Positions 60,895 through 64,000 of a DNA stretch of 64,000 nucleotides are shown one piece after another. Each line of letters opens with the position of its first letter. Position 1 is the stretch's first letter. The position numbers and the translations under genes are program-made. The notes under the pieces were generated by a model. The model saw nothing but the letters and a program-made list of their open reading frames with translations. It ran no database searches and was not told the origin of the DNA. The stretch is from Candidatus Roizmanbacteria bacterium UBA6242 (GTDB lineage Bacteria > Patescibacteriota > Microgenomatia > UBA1406 > GWC2-37-13), in NCBI GenBank assembly GCA_002440905.1, contig DJWA01000002.1:44207-108206 (forward strand), given 5' to 3'.

Positions 60895-62436
60895 TTATGA
60901 CTCCGTCCCGACCGCTTCCTTGATATTCTTAAAGTTGTCCCTTTTGAGGAGTTCGATGAGTTCCAGGTTTATTTGGGATATGACCTGGGGACCCTCGTAG
61001 ATCATGCCGGTTATCATCTGGATCAAGGATGCGCCAAGTTTTATCTTTTTGTATGCGTCTTTACCGGTAAACACTCCGCCACAACCTATAATCACGAAAC
61101 GGTCTTTGTGTTTTTTGTAGGCAAGTCCTATAAGTTCATTAGACCTTTCCTCACAGGGCTTACCCGAAAAATAGCCGACCTTGAATTTTCGTACTTCCGA
61201 CTGAACCAGGTTGTGGTCTTTTTTGTTTTTTTGAAGGTTGCCGATTATGATCCCTTTTACGAACTTATATTTGGCAATAACGGAAAGCATCAGGGATATT
61301 TCACGGTTAGTTTTTTCAATCGGCATTTTTACAAAGACGGGTTTTTTTATTCTTAATCGACCAACTGCCTTTAAAACCGCATCTAGGTTTTTGGGTGAAT
61401 AAAGCGTCAGGTTTTTGACGTTAACTAAATTTGGGCAAGAAATGTTGAGTTCATAGTAGCTGTTTTTGACTCCCGATTTTTCAAAAATCCTAAACGCGGA
61501 GACGATATCCTTGACGGCCATGTCGACAGTTTTGATTTCACTTGAATTGGTGACACCGATACTTACGCCGACAGGAATCAGAAACTTTAAATTTTTTAGT
61601 TTCTCAGATATTGCCGTTGCGCCTTTGTTTTTGAATCCTTTATTGACCATAAGTGACCGGGATTTGGGCAAGCGTCCTAATCGCGGATAAGGATTACCGG
61701 CGTATGAACTGTTGGTTATAGTGCCTACTGACTGGAAGCCAAAATCCAAATAATACAATGCTTGTGTTAGGTCGGCGTTGTAATCAAATCCGGCAGCCAG
61801 ACCGATCGGGTTTTCGAAATATATTCCGGCGGTTTTTTGCCTGAGAGATTTATCTTTGAAGATGAGTTTGCTGCCAACGAGTTTCATAAGTGGTGTAGTC
61901 GCCAAAAGTTTTCCTCGGGAAACCATAGTGTTATGGATAAACTCGGGGTCAAAAAGAAAAAGCACCGGTTTTAAAATATTTTGATATATAAATGCATAAA
62001 TTAGCGTATGAAGTTGAAAACGCTCCCTCTTTAGATATATGTAAACCAGTGATACGATAATAAAACTTACCAATGCCGACAAGGTGCAGTAGATGCAGAA
62101 GCTGCCGATAACTCCAAATTGGATATACATGAAATATAGGGAAGATACCGCGCCGATAATCGACTGGAGGATTATCATATACTTGATAACTTTTCTGCGT
62201 GAGAAGAAAGTCGCAATCAACAAAGACGATAGAAATCCATAATGTAAAATTCCGGCAACCGCCAAGGGAATTCCAAACATTACAGAGTACGGACTTGTCA
62301 GGACTTTACCGCAGTCAGAGAGAATCGGTAAGAAGGCGTTAACAGTGCAGGGTGGGATGACTTCGTTGAAATGCTCATAAGTCAAATAGATGGAATCGGC
62401 AAGGCCGGCTAAAGATAATAAAATAAGTAGTATCAT
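60895..62436 (-). CDS. VKOR domain fused to dihydroorotate dehydrogenase
   Basis: This 513-residue ORF joins two enzymes in one frame. Residues 1-135 are a VKOR-type four-span membrane domain with all four cysteines: Cys30 and Cys42 in the outer loop, with DCGKVLTSPYSVMFGIPLAV, and the CxxC pair Cys114/Cys117 (SFCIYCTLSA). Residues about 148-513 are a quinone-dependent, class 2-like dihydroorotate dehydrogenase: IYQNILKPVLFLFDPEFIHN, ENPIGLAAGFDYNADLTQAL, GTITNSSYAGNPYPRLGRL, Lys370 (FVKMP) and IIGCGGVFTGKDAYKKIKLG. The catalytic base position is Cys334 (NISCPN), as in class 1, not Ser as in class 2. Both domains normally donate electrons to membrane quinones. It is flanked by Nudix genes, sharing one base with the upstream stop (TAATG). 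Confidence 0.88.
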   Translation of the reverse strand: MILLILLSLAGLADSIYLTYEHFNEVIPPCTVNAFLPILSDCGKVLTSPYSVMFGIPLAVAGILHYGFLSSLLIATFFSRRKVIKYMIILQSIIGAVSSLYFMYIQFGVIGSFCIYCTLSALVSFIIVSLVYIYLKRERFQLHTLIYAFIYQNILKPVLFLFDPEFIHNTMVSRGKLLATTPLMKLVGSKLIFKDKSLRQKTAGIYFENPIGLAAGFDYNADLTQALYYLDFGFQSVGTITNSSYAGNPYPRLGRLPKSRSLMVNKGFKNKGATAISEKLKNLKFLIPVGVSIGVTNSSEIKTVDMAVKDIVSAFRIFEKSGVKNSYYELNISCPNLVNVKNLTLYSPKNLDAVLKAVGRLRIKKPVFVKMPIEKTNREISLMLSVIAKYKFVKGIIIGNLQKNKKDHNLVQSEVRKFKVGYFSGKPCEERSNELIGLAYKKHKDRFVIIGCGGVFTGKDAYKKIKLGASLIQMITGMIYEGPQVISQINLELIELLKRDNFKNIKEAVGTES

Positions 62437-62855
62437 TAGGAACTAATTTTATCAGCTTCTATGCAGATTTTGTCGGCCAGAGGCAAAAATTTTAATTTTT
62501 TGACTTCATCGGTTGTGAACCAACCATACTCATCGGCTTCATAATTAAGGACAATCTTTGTTTGGTTATTTTTAAGAACACTCAAGTAGCAAAGAAATAT
62601 CCCTTGCCAGCGGTTTCTAGTCTCTGAGAATATTTTTGGTAGTAGGCTTATGATTGTTATTTCAGCGCCGATTTCTTCCTTCATTTCCCGAATAAGCGCC
62701 TCTTCGGGCGTTTCACCAAATTTTATACCGCCTCCGGGTAGATTCCAGACATATGGTCCGTATTTTTTTTCGGTCGCATCAAGATCAACTCGTCGGGTAA
62801 GAAGGTATTTGTTGCCGCGCCTTATAACGGCAATGACAACGGGTTGTATTTTCAT
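62436..62855 (-). CDS. Nudix hydrolase starting at a tRNA 3' end
   Basis: A 139-residue Nudix protein with box GGGIKFGETPEEALIREMKEEIGA and start MKIQPVVIAVIRRGNKYLL. The product resembles MutT/ADP-ribose-type Nudix enzymes; the substrate is not determinable. The A of its ATG (62855) is also the last base of the CCA of tRNA-Ser (UGA) on the same strand, so the coding region begins inside the tRNA 3' end. It is followed by the VKOR fusion with a 1-base TAATG overlap. Confidence 0.9.
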   Translation of the reverse strand: MKIQPVVIAVIRRGNKYLLTRRVDLDATEKKYGPYVWNLPGGGIKFGETPEEALIREMKEEIGAEITIISLLPKIFSETRNRWQGIFLCYLSVLKNNQTKIVLNYEADEYGWFTTDEVKKLKFLPLADKICIEADKISS

Positions 62856-62944
62856 GGCGGAGGCGGAGGGATTCGAACCCCCGATGACCTTTCGGCCATA
62901 CTGGTTTTCAAGACCAGCTCGTTAAACCGCTCTGACACGCCTCC
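62855..62944 (-). tRNA. tRNA-Ser (UGA), CCA encoded
   Basis: On the minus strand the acceptor is GGAGGCG/CGCCTCC with discriminator G and CCA in the DNA (62857-62855). Anticodon stem CTGGT/ACCAG with loop CTTGAAA gives UGA (codon UCA). A long variable arm (TATGGCCGAAAGGTCATC) is typical of serine tRNAs. Its final A is the first base of the Nudix start codon. Confidence 0.94.
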
Positions 62945-62957
62945 AATCACAATAATG

Positions 62958-63030
62958 AGGCGCGTGCCGGAATCGAACCGGCGCAGTAGGTGTTTTGCAG
63001 ACACCCGTGTTTCCTCTTCACCAACGCGCC
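62958..63030 (-). tRNA. tRNA-Cys (GCA)
   Basis: On the minus strand the acceptor is GGCGCGT/ACGCGCC, D-stem GTG/CAC, anticodon stem GGTGT/ACACC with loop CTGCAAA (anticodon GCA), T-stem GCCGG/CCGGC. CCA is not encoded. It lies 13 nt upstream of tRNA-Ser and is likely co-transcribed. Confidence 0.94.
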
Positions 63031-63082
63031 ACGCTGTTTCTAACACCCAATTTTACTTCAAATAGCCTATATTAACAATGGC

Positions 63083-63097
63083 TGTTATCATTAATAA
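63083..63097 (+). promoter_or_regulatory. Extended -10 six nt before the PAP2 gene
   Basis: TGTTATCAT has its hexamer TATCAT at 63086-63091, ending 6 nt before the ATG at 63098. No Shine-Dalgarno is seen. The gap to the divergent tRNA-Cys is short. Confidence 0.5.
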
Positions 63098-63658
63098 ATG
63101 ACAAAATACTTACTACTTTTGGCATTTATAGTTGTGAAAAGCTTGTATTTGCCCTTAAACAGAAGAAAATCAAGGTATTACTGGAAATTGAAAATTGACG
63201 ATCGGATTCCCTTGGTTCCTATTTTCATTATTCCTTATATCGGATATTTCTTGCTCATTATTTGGACGGTTATTGTTCTTTGGAAGACTCAATATATCGA
63301 TCGGTTTCTTATAAGCTATATAGTTTCTTATATATTGGCCGGAATTTTTTGGTACGTATTGCCGAATGGGGTTTCCCGTCCGAAAATAACCAAGGAGGAT
63401 GTGTTCAGTCGGTTGACAAATTTGATATACAAATATGACGACGACACCAACGGGTTTCCGAGTGCCCATGTTTTTTCAACGATGATCTGCTCGTACTTTC
63501 TCTCTATTGTTTTTCCCGGAAACGAGGTATTGATTTGGGGAACAGCGCTACTTATTATCGCATCAACGGTTTTGGTCAAACAGCACTACATTATTGACAT
63601 ATTTGGAGGGGTATTAGTTTTCGCTTTAAGCATCGCGATCGGGGTCAACCTCTGGTAA
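63098..63658 (+). CDS. PAP2-family membrane phosphatase
   Basis: The 186-residue protein has about five to six spans and PAP2 phosphatase motifs: PSAHVFST (motif 2, His) and VKQHYIIDIFGG (motif 3, with the catalytic His-Asp). The KxxxxxxRP motif 1 is weak (GVSRPK). PAP2 proteins dephosphorylate lipid pyrophosphates or phosphatidic acid. It could be a second undecaprenyl-pyrophosphatase beside uppP, or act on another lipid. A TATCAT element ends 6 nt before its ATG. Confidence 0.85.
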   Translation: MTKYLLLLAFIVVKSLYLPLNRRKSRYYWKLKIDDRIPLVPIFIIPYIGYFLLIIWTVIVLWKTQYIDRFLISYIVSYILAGIFWYVLPNGVSRPKITKEDVFSRLTNLIYKYDDDTNGFPSAHVFSTMICSYFLSIVFPGNEVLIWGTALLIIASTVLVKQHYIIDIFGGVLVFALSIAIGVNLW

Positions 63659-63672
63659 AATAGTAATCATCA

Positions 63673-63759
63673 GGAGGTGTGCCGGAGTGGCCGATCGGGC
63701 TAGTCTCGAAAACTAGTATAGTCGCAAGGCTATCAGAGGTTCGAATCCTCTCACCTCCG
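63673..63759 (+). tRNA. tRNA-Ser (CGA)
   Basis: Acceptor GGAGGTG/CACCTCC with discriminator G, anticodon stem CTAGT/ACTAG with loop CTCGAAA (anticodon CGA, codon UCG), and a long variable arm (TATAGTCGCAAGGCTATC). CCA is not encoded. A run of six T starts 2 nt after the discriminator. Confidence 0.93.
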
Positions 63760-63769
63760 CTTTTTTATT

Positions 63770-64000
63770 ATGAAAATAAAAACTATCCTCTGTGATTTTG
63801 ACGGCAGTTTGGTCGACAACGACGAAAGATTTTCTCCTCAAGCCAAATCACTAATCGACAAAGCCCTAAGAAAAGGGGTTCGTTTTTCCATTGCCACCGG
63901 CAGACAATATCTTGGGAAGATTAAAGAAACTATTAAGGATCTGGGTATCGACGGTTACCACATAGTTCACGGGGGAGCGATGATATATGACACTATAAAT
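63770..64000 (+). CDS. HAD-superfamily Cof-type phosphatase, 3' end cut off
   Basis: Only the first 77 codons are inside the window. The reading is MKIKTILCDFDGSLVDNDER followed by KGVRFSIATGRQYLGKI, with motif I Asp-x-Asp (CDFDGSL) and motif II Thr (IATGRQ), typical of Cof-type HAD phosphatases acting on sugar or nucleotide phosphates. It starts 10 nt after tRNA-Ser (CGA), past a short T-run. The substrate cannot be predicted. Confidence 0.88.
   Translation, partial: MKIKTILCDFDGSLVDNDERFSPQAKSLIDKALRKGVRFSIATGRQYLGKIKETIKDLGIDGYHIVHGGAMIYDTIN

Noticed and set aside
1..64000. CRISPR arrays, insertion sequences, prophage or integrase genes, rRNA genes
   Set aside because: No direct-repeat arrays, transposase or integrase motifs, or rRNA sequence were recognised on either strand.

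Overview
The window looks like part of a compact genome of the Candidate Phyla Radiation (Patescibacteria), most likely a Microgenomates-type lineage; this is inferred from gene content and style, not from a marker-gene search. Supporting signs are a str-type operon, very short or negative gene spacing, tiny exported proteins, a PilM-like/LytR_C fusion, an FtsEX operon with its own secreted cell-wall peptidase, and a very large set of membrane glycosyltransferases. UGA is a stop codon here and an SPF-type RF2 is encoded, so the genetic code appears standard (not code 25). No rRNA, CRISPR array, insertion sequence or phage gene was seen. No gene-free stretch reaches 300 bases.

Region 1 (1-9.8 kb, minus strand): rpoB-rpoC-rpsL-rpsG-fusA, with fusA cut by the left edge. 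A promoter and a terminator-like hairpin lie in the rpoB leader. Region 2 (9.8-19.2 kb, minus strand): a sugar nucleotidyltransferase, small membrane proteins, a CAP-domain protein, a lamin-tail-domain protein, then the division cluster prfB - OB-like anchor - ftsE - ftsX - coiled-coil C39-type peptidase, and a PilM-like/LytR_C fusion. Region 3 (19.2-22.8 kb, plus strand): dnaG-rpoD followed by a CPBP intramembrane protease.

Region 4 (22.8-50.2 kb, both strands) is a surface-glycosylation island: about fourteen polytopic GT-C-type glycosyltransferase-like proteins, five GT2 enzymes, one GT4 enzyme and a Wzx-like flippase, with an unrecognised basic protein and a DUF167 protein in the middle. 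The likely logic is that cytosolic GT2/GT4 enzymes build lipid-linked sugars (the 46.9 kb GT2 resembles a polyprenyl-phosphate-sugar synthase), the flippase moves oligosaccharides, and GT-C enzymes use polyprenyl-phosphate sugars outside the membrane. Region 5 (50.2-56 kb): a MacAB-like exporter, mutM, another GT4 and uppP, which recycles the undecaprenyl carrier.

Region 6 (56-64 kb) is rich in tRNAs (Arg, Ala, Ile-UAU, Phe, Gly, Ser-UGA, Cys, Ser-CGA). It also carries an RRM protein, a HAD phosphatase interrupted by an in-frame TAA, a 49-residue exported peptide next to a sortase, an aminotransferase, two Nudix hydrolases, a PAP2 phosphatase and the start of a Cof-type HAD. Its most striking gene is a single ORF joining a VKOR-type thiol-oxidising membrane domain to a dihydroorotate dehydrogenase. 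A further window-wide signal is that many first genes of transcription units have a TATAAT-like hexamer ending only 6-9 nt before the start codon and no Shine-Dalgarno sequence, suggesting leaderless mRNAs, while a few short genes have near-perfect Shine-Dalgarno sites.
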